A stretch of 18,367 nt of DNA from Actinomycetes bacterium (GTDB lineage Bacteria > Actinomycetota > Actinomycetes > Actinomycetales > Cellulomonadaceae). Positions 6,794 to 13,399 of this stretch are shown in pieces (positions within the stretch are counted from its first letter, which is position 1; every line of letters starts with the position of its first letter). The notes under the pieces were generated by a model. The model saw nothing but the letters and a program-made list of their open reading frames with translations. It ran no database searches and was not told where the DNA came from. The position numbers and the translations under genes were made by a program. The stretch is from contig JAEZZV010000064.1 in NCBI GenBank assembly GCA_023418375.1, forward strand, positions 1 through 18,367, given 5' to 3'.

Positions 6794-7180
6794 TCAGCCA
6801 CGGCCTTCGTCGCGACGGCGCTCCCAGCGCTCCTCGAGCCGCTCGGTGAAGCCCTTCGACTTGCGCTGCCGCGGAGCGGCCGGCCGCACGGCGCCCCCGG
6901 GCTGCACGGTACCGACCGGGCCCTTGCGACGCGGCGGGGTGAAGGCGAGCACGACGAGCACGAACATCAGCACGAAGCCGAGGATGCCGACGATCGGGAT
7001 GCTGGCCGCCGTGCCGACGACGAGCATGCCGAGACCCACCAGCGCACCGAAACCGGTGAGGAGCCAGCGGCGCAGGCTTGACCGGCCACCGCGCAGGGTG
7101 CTCACGAGCTTGGGGTCGTCAGACGTGAGCTGACGCTCCATCTGCTCGAGCACGCGCTGCTCGTACTCGGACAGAGGCAT
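6794..7180 (-). CDS. DUF3040 small membrane protein
   Basis: A 128-residue actinobacterial protein of unknown function. It begins with the family signature MPLSEYEQRVLEQMERQL, has a basic stretch (RSSLRRW), two membrane segments at about 40-58 and 62-82 (LLTGFGALVGLGMLVVG and IPIVGILGFVLMFVLVVLAF), and a long basic hydrophilic tail with KGFTERLEERWERRRDE. I start it at the ATG at 7180, which has GGAGGTG upstream, and not at 7207, which would add nine residues unlike the family. It lies 23 nt after dinB and is probably in the same transcript. The function cannot be inferred beyond an inner membrane location. Confidence 0.9.
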   Translation of the reverse strand: MPLSEYEQRVLEQMERQLTSDDPKLVSTLRGGRSSLRRWLLTGFGALVGLGMLVVGTAASIPIVGILGFVLMFVLVVLAFTPPRRKGPVGTVQPGGAVRPAAPRQRKSKGFTERLEERWERRRDEGRG

Positions 7181-7203
7181 CGGACACCTCCGTGCTCGAT
7201 CGG

Positions 7204-8475
7204 TCACTGGCCTTCAGGATAGTTCCCCGTCGCGGGGGGCGGAAGTTGAGGGCGCCGGGAGTCGATCAACGTGGCCGCCACGACGGCCCCGGTGCCGAAC
7301 CGGCGGCGCACCTCGTCGGCCACGGCGTCGACCCGGCGCCCCGCCGCAGGCGCCTCGTCGGCCACCTCCTGGAGCGTCAGCTGGCGCCCGGCGGCGGCGC
7401 TGAGCCCCTCCACGCGGACGCCGACCAGGCGGACGGCGAGCCCGCGTCGGTCCACGGTCGCCAGGAGCTCACGGGCGGCGCCGAAGATCTCCGCCGTGGC
7501 ATCGGTCGGCACCCCCAACGTGCGCGAACGCGTGAGCGTGGTGAAGTCCGAGGTGCGCACCTTGAGGCTGACGGTGCGCCCGGCGAGCCCCTTGGCCCGC
7601 AGGTGGGCGGCGCAGCGGTCCGCCATGGCGAGCACCTGCGCCTCGATGGCGGTGAGGTCACGCAGGTCGGTGTCGAACGTCGTCTCCGCCCCGACGCTCT
7701 TCTCCTGCCGCTCGGGCGTCACCGGCGCGGGGTCACGGCCCCACGCGAGGTCGTGCAGGTGCGCGCCCGCCGCGCGGCCGACCGCGCGTTGGAGGGTGGC
7801 GACATCGGTCCGGGCCAGCTCGGCCACCGTGGTGATGCCCCACCGGGCCAGAGCCTCCTGCGTCCGCTCCCCCACGCCCCACAGGGCGCCGACCGGCAGC
7901 GCGTGCAGGAACTCCACGGTGGCCGACCGCGGCACCAGCAGCATGCCGTCCGGCTTGGCCATCCCCGAGGCCAGCTTGGCGACGAACTTCGTCCCGGCCA
8001 CCCCGACCGAGCAGGTGATCGCGTACTGGTCCCGGACCCGCTCACGGATCATCCGTGCGATGCGCGTAGGGCTCCCGAGCCGCCGACCGGCGCCCGTCAC
8101 GTCGAGGAACGCCTCGTCCACGCTGACCTGCTCGACGACGGGCGTCACGTCGCGCAGCACGGACATCACGCCGCGGGACACCTCCGAGTAGCGGCGGTGA
8201 TCCGGCGGGATCACGACGGCGCGCGGGCACAGCCGCCTGGCGTGGGCCATCGGCATCGCCGCGTGGACGCCGAAGGCACGTGCCTCGTACGTGGCGGCGA
8301 GCACGACGGACCGACCCTCGCCGCCGACGATGACGGGCCGCCCGCGCAGCTCGGGTCGACGGACGAGCTCCACCGACGCGTAGAAGGCGTCCATGTCGAC
8401 GTGCAGGACTCCGCAGCCCTCGTCGTCGTCGCCCCAGTCCTTGCGCAGCCCCGGAGGCGGCCCGTGCCGGCTCAC
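7204..8475 (-). CDS. dinB: DNA polymerase IV (Y-family, DinB)
   Basis: A 423-residue translesion polymerase that copies damaged templates with low fidelity. The palm residues are present: Asp27 in HVDMDAFYASVE, and Asp120 and Glu121 in SVDEAFLDV. Tyr32 occupies the steric-gate position. The finger motif YEARAFGV (63-70) and the thumb/HhH region WGVGERTQEAL follow, then the little-finger domain. QLTLQE near residue 375 resembles a sliding-clamp-binding peptide. The start is a GTG at 8475, 15 nt after the stop of the HEPN gene, with no strong Shine-Dalgarno, so it may depend on coupling. An N-terminal tail of about 20 residues precedes the usual start of the family. I see no LexA-type box in the short upstream gap; an SOS site would have to be upstream of the HEPN gene. 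Confidence 0.95.
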   Translation of the reverse strand: MSRHGPPPGLRKDWGDDDEGCGVLHVDMDAFYASVELVRRPELRGRPVIVGGEGRSVVLAATYEARAFGVHAAMPMAHARRLCPRAVVIPPDHRRYSEVSRGVMSVLRDVTPVVEQVSVDEAFLDVTGAGRRLGSPTRIARMIRERVRDQYAITCSVGVAGTKFVAKLASGMAKPDGMLLVPRSATVEFLHALPVGALWGVGERTQEALARWGITTVAELARTDVATLQRAVGRAAGAHLHDLAWGRDPAPVTPERQEKSVGAETTFDTDLRDLTAIEAQVLAMADRCAAHLRAKGLAGRTVSLKVRTSDFTTLTRSRTLGVPTDATAEIFGAARELLATVDRRGLAVRLVGVRVEGLSAAAGRQLTLQEVADEAPAAGRRVDAVADEVRRRFGTGAVVAATLIDSRRPQLPPPATGNYPEGQ

Positions 8476-8490
8476 CGCACCACGCCGGCC

Positions 8491-9012
8491 TCAGGAGGCA
8501 CGCAGGGCGAGGTGCCCCTGGACGTCCCCGTCGGCGAGCAGGGTGCGCACCGCCTCCTGGAACTGCGCGGCGACGACGCCCGCGCGCTCCGCCCGGTCCG
8601 GGGCCACCGTGGCGCGGCCGGCCTCGGCGGCCGCGCGGGTCGCGGCGTTGGCCGCGAAGTACGCGGCGTAGTCGGCGAGTTCGGGGGCGACGCGCGTGAC
8701 CATGTCCCACACGGTACGCGCGCGGCTGCGCGGTCCCGGCCGCCCCCTCGCCTCGACGAGCGCGGCGCCCGCCCGCAGGGCGGCGAGGTGTGCGTGCACG
8801 AAGGCCTCGCCCGGATCCTGGGCGACGCCCGCGGCCACGAGCTCGGCCTCGCTGCGCGCGAGCAGGTCCGCCACGCTCTCCGGTACGGGCGCCTGCGCCG
8901 TCCTCGCCCCGTCACCCACGTCCCTCACCTCATCTCTCACGCGAACCTGCCCCGTCTCGGCGTCCCGCATCGTCGCCCCGCCCATCCTGTCGAACGCCTG
9001 TTCGAGCACCAT
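8491..9012 (-). CDS. SAV_6107-type HEPN domain protein
   Basis: A 173-residue protein whose C-terminal two-thirds (about 45-172) matches the actinobacterial SAV_6107 HEPN family: LLARSEAELVAAG, then HLAALRAGAALVEARGRPGPR, then RTVWDMVTRVAPELADYAAYFAANAATRAAAEAG. These are short helical proteins of unknown role often found beside dinB. The canonical nuclease RxxxxH motif of HEPN toxins is not evident, so I do not call it a ribonuclease toxin. I start it at the ATG at 9012, with GGAGGAGGG about 7 nt upstream. The first 40 residues are poorly conserved in style and a start at the ATG at 8970 is possible. It is first in a minus-strand set with dinB and DUF3040 and is divergent from the methyltransferase-like gene. 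Confidence 0.85.
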   Translation of the reverse strand: MVLEQAFDRMGGATMRDAETGQVRVRDEVRDVGDGARTAQAPVPESVADLLARSEAELVAAGVAQDPGEAFVHAHLAALRAGAALVEARGRPGPRSRARTVWDMVTRVAPELADYAAYFAANAATRAAAEAGRATVAPDRAERAGVVAAQFQEAVRTLLADGDVQGHLALRAS

Positions 9013-9039
9013 GATGACACCCTCCTCCGACACGCTGCG

Positions 9040-9051
9040 TACGGTGGGGCC
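9040..9051 (+). promoter_or_regulatory. Leaderless-type promoter of the methyltransferase-like gene
   Basis: TACGGT at 9040-9045 fits the TANNNT -10 consensus and ends 6 nt before the ATG at 9052, so transcription would begin at or next to the A of the start codon. Leaderless transcripts are common in Actinomycetota. A GGTGGGG stretch overlapping this site could serve as a poor ribosome binding site instead. Confidence 0.4.
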
Positions 9052-9957
9052 ATGGCCCGCCGCACCCCACACCCACGCTCGGGCGAGCCTGCGCAGGCGC
9101 GGCGGTCCCGACGCGCGTCGGCGGCGACCGGGGCGCCGCTCCCGGACGGCGAGGTGACCGTGAGCACGGGCACCGTCCGCGTGCAGCGCGAGCCGGGCAC
9201 CGACCAGGTCACGGTGTACGTGAACGGGGTGCCGAGCTCGTCGCTGGACCTGGCGGACCCGACCTGGCTCGAGTTCGAGTACATGCAGCAGATGGCCACC
9301 GTCGTCGACCGGCTCAGGCCGGGTCCGCTGGACGCGCTGCACCTCGGCGCGGCCGCCTGCGCGCTCCCGCGCTGGCTCGACGCGGTGCGCCCCGGCTCGC
9401 GTCAGCTCGCCGTCGACATCGACGCCGAGCTCGTCCGCCTGGTCCGCGCCTGGTTCCCGCTCCCGCGCGCTCCCCGCCTGCGACTGCGGGTGCAGGACGC
9501 GCGCGCGGCCGTCGCCTCGCTCCCGGACGCATCCCAGGACGTCGTGGTGCGCGACGTCTTCGCCGGGACGAGCACGCCCGCCGCACTGACGACCGTCGAG
9601 TTCGCCGCCGACGTCGCCCGGGTCCTGCGTCCCGGCGGGGTCTACCTGGTGAACTGCGCCGACCGCCCGCCGCTCATCGGCGCCAAGGCCGAGGTGGCCA
9701 CGCTCCGGCGCGTGATGGGCGACGTCGCGCTCGTCGCCGAGCCGGGAGTGCTGCGGGGGCGGCGGTACGGCAACGTCGTGATCGTCGGCGTCCCGGCCCG
9801 CGACGCGGGCCCGAACCTGGGCTCCGCCGACCTGGCGCGCGCACTGCGCTCCCTGCCCGTGCCCGTGCGCCTCGTCCACGGTGACGACCTCGTCGAGCTC
9901 GCCGCCGGGACGCCGGCCCTGCGGGACGGCCCCGCCCCCGGCGTCGAGGCGCCCTGA
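9052..9957 (+). CDS. Spermidine-synthase-like SAM-fold protein
   Basis: The 301-residue protein has a basic Arg/Ala/Pro-rich start (1-30), a short beta-rich N-domain (about 34-66) and a class I SAM-fold domain resembling polyamine aminopropyltransferases. Visible are LHLGAAACALPRWL (96-109, motif I), AVDIDAEL with Asp122 and Asp124 (motif II), VQDAR (147-151, post-motif), VVVRDVFAG with Asp168, and a late DVARVLRPGGVYLVN (187-201). The GGGDG loop typical of true spermidine synthases is replaced by GAAACAL, so aminopropyl transfer is doubtful; a methyltransferase or non-enzymatic role is possible. It stands alone on the plus strand and ends 32 nt before a strong hairpin. The substrate is unknown. 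Confidence 0.85.
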   Translation: MARRTPHPRSGEPAQARRSRRASAATGAPLPDGEVTVSTGTVRVQREPGTDQVTVYVNGVPSSSLDLADPTWLEFEYMQQMATVVDRLRPGPLDALHLGAAACALPRWLDAVRPGSRQLAVDIDAELVRLVRAWFPLPRAPRLRLRVQDARAAVASLPDASQDVVVRDVFAGTSTPAALTTVEFAADVARVLRPGGVYLVNCADRPPLIGAKAEVATLRRVMGDVALVAEPGVLRGRRYGNVVIVGVPARDAGPNLGSADLARALRSLPVPVRLVHGDDLVELAAGTPALRDGPAPGVEAP

Positions 9958-9988
9958 CGAGCCCTGGAGACGACCCCGGAGACGACGA

Positions 9989-10014
9989 AGGCCGCGCCGT
10001 CATCGGCGCGGCCT
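9989..10014. terminator. Bidirectional intrinsic hairpin terminator
   Basis: An 11-bp perfect stem (AGGCCGCGCCG / CGGCGCGGCCT) with a 4-base TCAT loop lies between the 3' ends of the convergent methyltransferase-like gene (stop 9957) and cspA (stop 10031). There is no T-run, as is usual for actinobacterial hairpin terminators. The symmetry lets it serve both strands. Confidence 0.8.
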
Positions 10015-10030
10015 CCCTCGCACACGTGGG

Positions 10031-10234
10031 TCAGACCGGGCGGACGCTCTCCGCCTGCGGGCCCTTGGGGCCCTGGGTGATCTCGAACTCGACCCGCTGG
10101 CCCTCCTCGAGGGTCTTGTAGCCGGGCACGTCGATCGCCGAGTAGTGGACGAAGACGTCAGAGCCGCCACCGTCCTGGGCGATGAAGCCGTAGCCCTTCT
10201 CCGCGTTGAACCACTTCACGGAACCCTGCGCCAT
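10031..10234 (-). CDS. cspA: Cold shock protein (CspA family)
   Basis: A 67-residue single cold shock domain that binds single-stranded RNA and DNA and acts as an RNA chaperone. It begins MAQGSVKWFNAEKGYGFI, with RNP1 KGYGFI at 13-18 and RNP2 VFVHY at 27-31, and ends GPKGPQAESVRPV like most actinobacterial Csp proteins. I start it at the ATG at 10234. An in-frame ATG at 10270 would add 12 unrelated residues, and AAGGA sits about 10 nt before the chosen start. The gene is transcribed alone from the 264-bp upstream gap. The length is normal for the family, and the gene symbol is by family, since several paralogues usually exist. Confidence 0.96.
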   Translation of the reverse strand: MAQGSVKWFNAEKGYGFIAQDGGGSDVFVHYSAIDVPGYKTLEEGQRVEFEITQGPKGPQAESVRPV

Positions 10235-10498
10235 GCTGTGCCTGTCCTTCTGTCCATCCGGGGACGTCATGACCGGACCCTGTGCCCGGTCCAGTGCCGC
10301 AATGCCACGTCCCGCGTCCTGCTCCGACCGACCTACGGCGAGGTCACGACGGGGGCCCGGACGGCCCGAGGGCCCTGCTGGTCACTGCAACGGCGCAAGC
10401 ATGGCACGGTGACCAGGCGCGGCGCCACAGATCACGATCACCTCGCGAGCCGTGTCCGGCGAGCCGACGGGCAGGTCGGGGCCGGTCCGCGGGCCCGG
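10235..10498 (-). promoter_or_regulatory. cspA upstream region with dyads, no gene
   Basis: This stretch between the MFS gene and cspA has no credible coding frame. It should hold the MFS terminator and the cspA promoter and leader. A small hairpin GGACC/GGTCC (10275-10279 with 10288-10292) lies in the probable cspA leader. GGGCCC at 10353-10358 and 10370-10375 could form a GC hairpin. A larger inverted repeat lies at 10378-10416. I could not settle on a -10/-35 pair. Confidence 0.4.
10378..10416. repeat. Inverted repeat CTGGTCAC-N23-GTGACCAG
   Basis: Eight-base arms (10378-10385 and 10409-10416) are perfectly complementary, and the inner bases TGC/GCA (10386-10388 with 10404-10406) extend the pairing past a 2-nt bulge. 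It lies about 83 nt beyond the MFS stop and about 145 nt before cspA. It may be a hairpin terminator or a protein-binding dyad; the sequence does not decide between them. Confidence 0.45.
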
Positions 10499-11866
10499 TC
10501 AGCCGACCACGCCCGGAGGCCCGGAGCGGCGGCGCCGTCGCCGGGTGAGGACCTCACGCACCGGTGGCACCACGACGCCGTCGGCCGCCATGAGCCGCCG
10601 GGTCCGCCGCCGTGTCACGAGCACGCCCACCACGCTCGCGAGCCAGGGCACCGCCTGCACCGTGAAGGCCACCCGGAAGTCGTCGACGCCCCACGTACGG
10701 CCGTCGGCCACCAGGTCCAGGGCCACGCCCACGGCGAGCACGCTCACGACGGCCGTCGAGAAGCCGCCGACGTTCACCAACCCCGAGGCGGTGCCGAGCC
10801 GCCCGCTCGGGTTGAACGTGCGCGCGTAGTCGAACCCGATCGCGGACGTCGGCCCGCCGATGCCGATGACGACGACGAGGACCGCCAGCAGCCAGACGGG
10901 GCTCCGACCCGGGTGGACCAGGACCGCGGCCCAGGCGAGCGCCACAGCGCCGCCGACGGCGAGCACCATCCACGACCGGCGCAGGGGGTGCCGGCCGGTG
11001 AGCACGCCGATGACCGGACCGGAGACCACGGCGGCGACCACCGCGAGGCTCATCAGCGCCCCGGCCTGCTGAGCCGACAGACCCTGCGCGATCAGGAACG
11101 GGTAGCCCCACAGGAGCAGGAACACCGCGACGGGGAAGGTGCCGAGGGCGTGCGACCAGAATCCGAGCCAGGTGCCCGGCGTGGTGACCGCGCCTCGCAG
11201 GTGGGTCCGCACGCTTCCCGGGCTCGCGGCGTGTCCGCCGGGGCCGTCGCGGACGACCGCCCAGGCGAGCACGGCGGCGAGCGCGCCCACCGCGCCCAGG
11301 CCCACGAAGGTGCGCTCCCAGTGCCACCGGCCGAGCACGGCGACCAGCGGCACCGACGCCGTCAGCTGACCCAGGTGCCCCGCCATGCCCGTGAGCTGGG
11401 TGAGCAACGGCACCCGGCGTGCCGGGAACCACAGGGCGACCAGCCGGATCACGGAGATGAACGTCGCGGCGTCGCCGGCCCCGATGAGCACCCGCGCGAC
11501 GTAGGCGGTCGGCAGGTTCGCGGCGACGCCGAGGAGCACCTGGCCGGTCGCCATCAGGGCCGCGCCGCCGGCGATGAGCGCGCGCGAGCCGAACCTGTCC
11601 AGCAGCACGCCGACCGGCACCTGGAGCCCCGCGTAGACGCCCAGCTGCACGACGACGAAGGTCGACAGGACGGCCGCGCCGACGTCGAACCGCTCGACGG
11701 CCTGTGGACCCGCGACGCCGAGCGAGGCACGGTGCAGCACCGCCACCGCGTAGGCGACGACGGCCGCACCCCAGACGACCGGACCGCTGGCCAGACGCCC
11801 GCTCACCTGCGCCAGGGCCACGGGCCGGCGACCCGGCCCGCGCGCCGGGTCGTCGTCCGGGCTCAC
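10499..11866 (-). CDS. Major facilitator superfamily transporter
   Basis: A 455-residue integral membrane protein with about twelve hydrophobic segments in two halves. The loop between segments 2 and 3 carries the MFS motif A as GVLLDRFGSRALIAGG (about 86-101). A charged central loop with VVRDGPGGHAASPGSVRTHLRG separates the halves, and the second half contains NPSGRLGTASGLVNVGGF before segment 11. The C-terminus is strongly basic (RRRRRRSG). The substrate cannot be predicted. The start is a GTG at 11866 preceded by a leaderless-type promoter, 66 nt after the stop of the PAC2 gene. It may therefore be expressed on its own or together with PAC2. Confidence 0.88.
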   Translation of the reverse strand: MSPDDDPARGPGRRPVALAQVSGRLASGPVVWGAAVVAYAVAVLHRASLGVAGPQAVERFDVGAAVLSTFVVVQLGVYAGLQVPVGVLLDRFGSRALIAGGAALMATGQVLLGVAANLPTAYVARVLIGAGDAATFISVIRLVALWFPARRVPLLTQLTGMAGHLGQLTASVPLVAVLGRWHWERTFVGLGAVGALAAVLAWAVVRDGPGGHAASPGSVRTHLRGAVTTPGTWLGFWSHALGTFPVAVFLLLWGYPFLIAQGLSAQQAGALMSLAVVAAVVSGPVIGVLTGRHPLRRSWMVLAVGGAVALAWAAVLVHPGRSPVWLLAVLVVVIGIGGPTSAIGFDYARTFNPSGRLGTASGLVNVGGFSTAVVSVLAVGVALDLVADGRTWGVDDFRVAFTVQAVPWLASVVGVLVTRRRTRRLMAADGVVVPPVREVLTRRRRRRSGPPGVVG

Positions 11867-11878
11867 GAGCTCACGCTA
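11867..11878 (-). promoter_or_regulatory. Leaderless-type promoter of the MFS gene
   Basis: On the minus strand TAGCGT (11873-11878) ends 6 nt before the GTG at 11866, the same spacing as at the methyltransferase-like gene (9040-9051). There is no Shine-Dalgarno, which supports a leaderless start. No clear -35 hexamer is visible. Confidence 0.4.
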
Positions 11879-11884
11879 GTCCCA

Positions 11885-11903
11885 GGTCGGGGCGAGCCCG
11901 ACC
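11885..11903 (-). terminator. Hairpin after the PAC2 gene
   Basis: GGTCGGG (11885-11891) and CCCGACC (11897-11903) form a 7-bp stem with a 5-base loop, 30 nt beyond the PAC2 stop and just upstream of the MFS promoter. A perfect 14-bp palindrome GACCCGGCCGGGTC (11921-11934) overlaps the PAC2 stop. Together they may end or attenuate the PAC2 transcript. Confidence 0.4.
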
Positions 11904-11932
11904 GTCCGAGCCGACTGCTCGACCCGGCCGGG

Positions 11933-12856
11933 TCAGTCCTCCGGGTCCGCCTGCTCGGCGAGGAACCTCTCGAACTCGGCGCCGATCTCGTCGGCCGTGG
12001 GCAGCGGGGTCGACTCCGCGAGGAGTCCCACCCGGCCGAGCGAGCGCGCGAGCCCGTCGTACTGCTCCTCGAGCGCGTGCACGACGGCGGCGACCTCCGG
12101 CGCGTCGGCCATCTGCCGGTCGACCGCCTCGAGCGCCTCGGCGGAGGCGTCGGCAAGCGCGCCGGGGTCGAGCGCGAGGCCCGTGACGTCCTCGACGTGC
12201 TCCAGCGCCGTGCGCGCCGCGGGGGGAAACGACGACTGTGCCAGGTAGTGCGGGACGTGCACGCCGACCGCGCCGGCGTCGTGCCCCCAACGGCCGAGCC
12301 GGAGCTCGAGCAGCGACGCGGCCGAGCCTGGCACCTGGACCGTGCCGAACCAGCTCGGGCCGGTGAGCTCGCGCCGGGTGGCGTGCCGCGTCGCGCCGAG
12401 CGGGCGCGTGTGCGGGACCCCCATCGGGATGCCGTGCATCCCCATGACCAGGCGCACGCCGAACTGCTCGACCACCTGCCGCACGGCGGCCGCGAACCGC
12501 TCCCACTGCACATCCGGCTCGAGACCGTGCATGAGGAGGAACGGCCGGCCGACCGCGTCCCGCATCCAGTCGACGACCAGCTGCGGCTCGTCGTACTCGC
12601 GCCAGCGCCACACGTCGAAGACCATCGCGGGCCGGCGCGCGCGGTAGTCCACGAGCTGGTCGGTGTCGAACGTGACCAGACGACGGCCGTCGAACCGCTC
12701 GAGCAGGTGCTCGGTCGCGAGCTCGCCCGCGTTCCCGGCGTCGATGAAGCCACGTAGGGCGTGCACCAGGACCAGGCCGTCCTGGGGCGCGCTCGCCGCC
12801 AGCTCGGCCGCCGTCTCGTCCTCGACCTCGAAGAGGTCTCGCGGGTCGCTCGTCAC
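11933..12856 (-). CDS. PAC2 family protein
   Basis: A 307-residue protein of the actinobacterial PAC2 family, related in fold to proteasome assembly chaperones and of unknown function in bacteria. Visible family features are LVLVHALRGFIDAGNAGELATEHLL near the start, RPAMVFDVWRWREYDEPQLVVDWM, PFLLMHGLEPDVQWERF, and VMGMHGIPMGVPHTRP. These are followed by GAVGVHVPHYLAQSSFPPAA and an acidic helical tail. I start it at the GTG at 12856 because GGAGGAG lies 6 nt in front. An in-frame GTG five codons earlier (12871) would place that ribosome binding site inside the gene. Its neighbours, an MFS transporter and a signalling operon, give no functional clue. No proteasome genes are in the window. Confidence 0.88.
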   Translation of the reverse strand: MTSDPRDLFEVEDETAAELAASAPQDGLVLVHALRGFIDAGNAGELATEHLLERFDGRRLVTFDTDQLVDYRARRPAMVFDVWRWREYDEPQLVVDWMRDAVGRPFLLMHGLEPDVQWERFAAAVRQVVEQFGVRLVMGMHGIPMGVPHTRPLGATRHATRRELTGPSWFGTVQVPGSAASLLELRLGRWGHDAGAVGVHVPHYLAQSSFPPAARTALEHVEDVTGLALDPGALADASAEALEAVDRQMADAPEVAAVVHALEEQYDGLARSLGRVGLLAESTPLPTADEIGAEFERFLAEQADPED

Positions 12857-12889
12857 GGTGTGCTCCTCCACGTCGTCTGCACGGGTGCA
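12857..12889 (-). promoter_or_regulatory. PAC2 ribosome binding site and upstream dyad
   Basis: Read on the minus strand, GGAGGAG precedes the GTG at 12856 by 6 nt. About 15 nt further upstream is TGCAC-GG-GTGCA (12878-12889), a perfect 5-bp-arm dyad that could be an operator or lie near the promoter. I see no clear -10 element, and no strong terminator for the upstream response regulator gene. Confidence 0.35.
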
Positions 12890-12961
12890 ACGTCGACGCG
12901 GGCTCCCGGAATTCCACGGCGCGCGTCGTGCGCTCCCCTCGGCCGTCGGCCGCGAGGACCG

Positions 12962-13399
12962 TCAGCGCGAGGGCAGGCGCACCACCTGCACGAAGAAGTC
13001 GTCGATCTGCCGCACGACGTCGATGAACCGCTCGAAGTCCACGGGCTTGGTCACGTAGGCGTTCGCGTGCAGCGCGTACGACCGCAGCACGTCCTCCTCC
13101 GCCTCCGACGTCGTGAGCACGACCACCGGGATGCTCCGCAGTGCGTCGTCGCCCTTCATCGCGGCGAGCACCTCCCGCCCGTCCATCCGCGGCAGGTTGA
13201 GGTCCAGCAGCACCAGGTCCGGCGTCGGCGCGTCGGCGAAGGAGCCCTCCTTGCGCAGGTACGCCATCGCGCTCTCGCCGTCGCTGACGACGGCCAGGCG
13301 GTTGGCCACCTTGTTCTCCTCGAACGCCTCGCGCGTCATCAGCACGTCGCCCGGGTCGTCCTCCACCAGCAGGACGTCGATCTCCTTGCGGTCAGCCAT
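12962..13399 (-). CDS. Single-domain response regulator (Rcp1/CheY-like)
   Basis: A 145-residue receiver domain with no output domain. The acidic pocket is Asp14/Asp15 in LLVEDDPGD, the phosphoacceptor is Asp66 in DLVLLDLNLPRMDG, the switch Thr is at about 96-97 in VVVLTTSE, and the conserved Lys118 lies in AYVTKPVD. The long alpha-1 and the insert KEGSFADAPTPD resemble the Rcp1 type that pairs with phytochrome-like histidine kinases. It starts at an ATG at 13399 that overlaps the histidine kinase stop by 8 bases, with AGGAAGG upstream, so it is coupled to the kinase. It probably receives phosphate from that kinase. With no output domain it must act by protein contact or as a phosphate sink. 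Confidence 0.93.
   Translation of the reverse strand: MADRKEIDVLLVEDDPGDVLMTREAFEENKVANRLAVVSDGESAMAYLRKEGSFADAPTPDLVLLDLNLPRMDGREVLAAMKGDDALRSIPVVVLTTSEAEEDVLRSYALHANAYVTKPVDFERFIDVVRQIDDFFVQVVRLPSR

Noticed and set aside
8491..9012. HEPN toxin of a toxin-antitoxin pair
   Set aside because: No evident RxxxxH motif and no partner nucleotidyltransferase next to it; the neighbours are dinB and a divergent methyltransferase-fold gene.
10235..10270. Longer cold shock protein starting at an ATG at 10270
   Set aside because: The 12 added residues have no counterpart in the family, and a ribosome binding site lies inside this stretch for the standard MAQGSVKWF start.
9881..12757. A 958-codon open plus-strand frame over cspA, the MFS gene and the PAC2 gene
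   Set aside because: It runs antisense to three recognised genes and consists of low-complexity His/Arg/Asp/Gly residues, as expected from reading the opposite strand of GC3-rich codons.
12857..12871. PAC2 start at the GTG at 12871
   Set aside because: It lacks an upstream ribosome binding site, and the only good one (GGAGGAG) would then lie inside the coding sequence.
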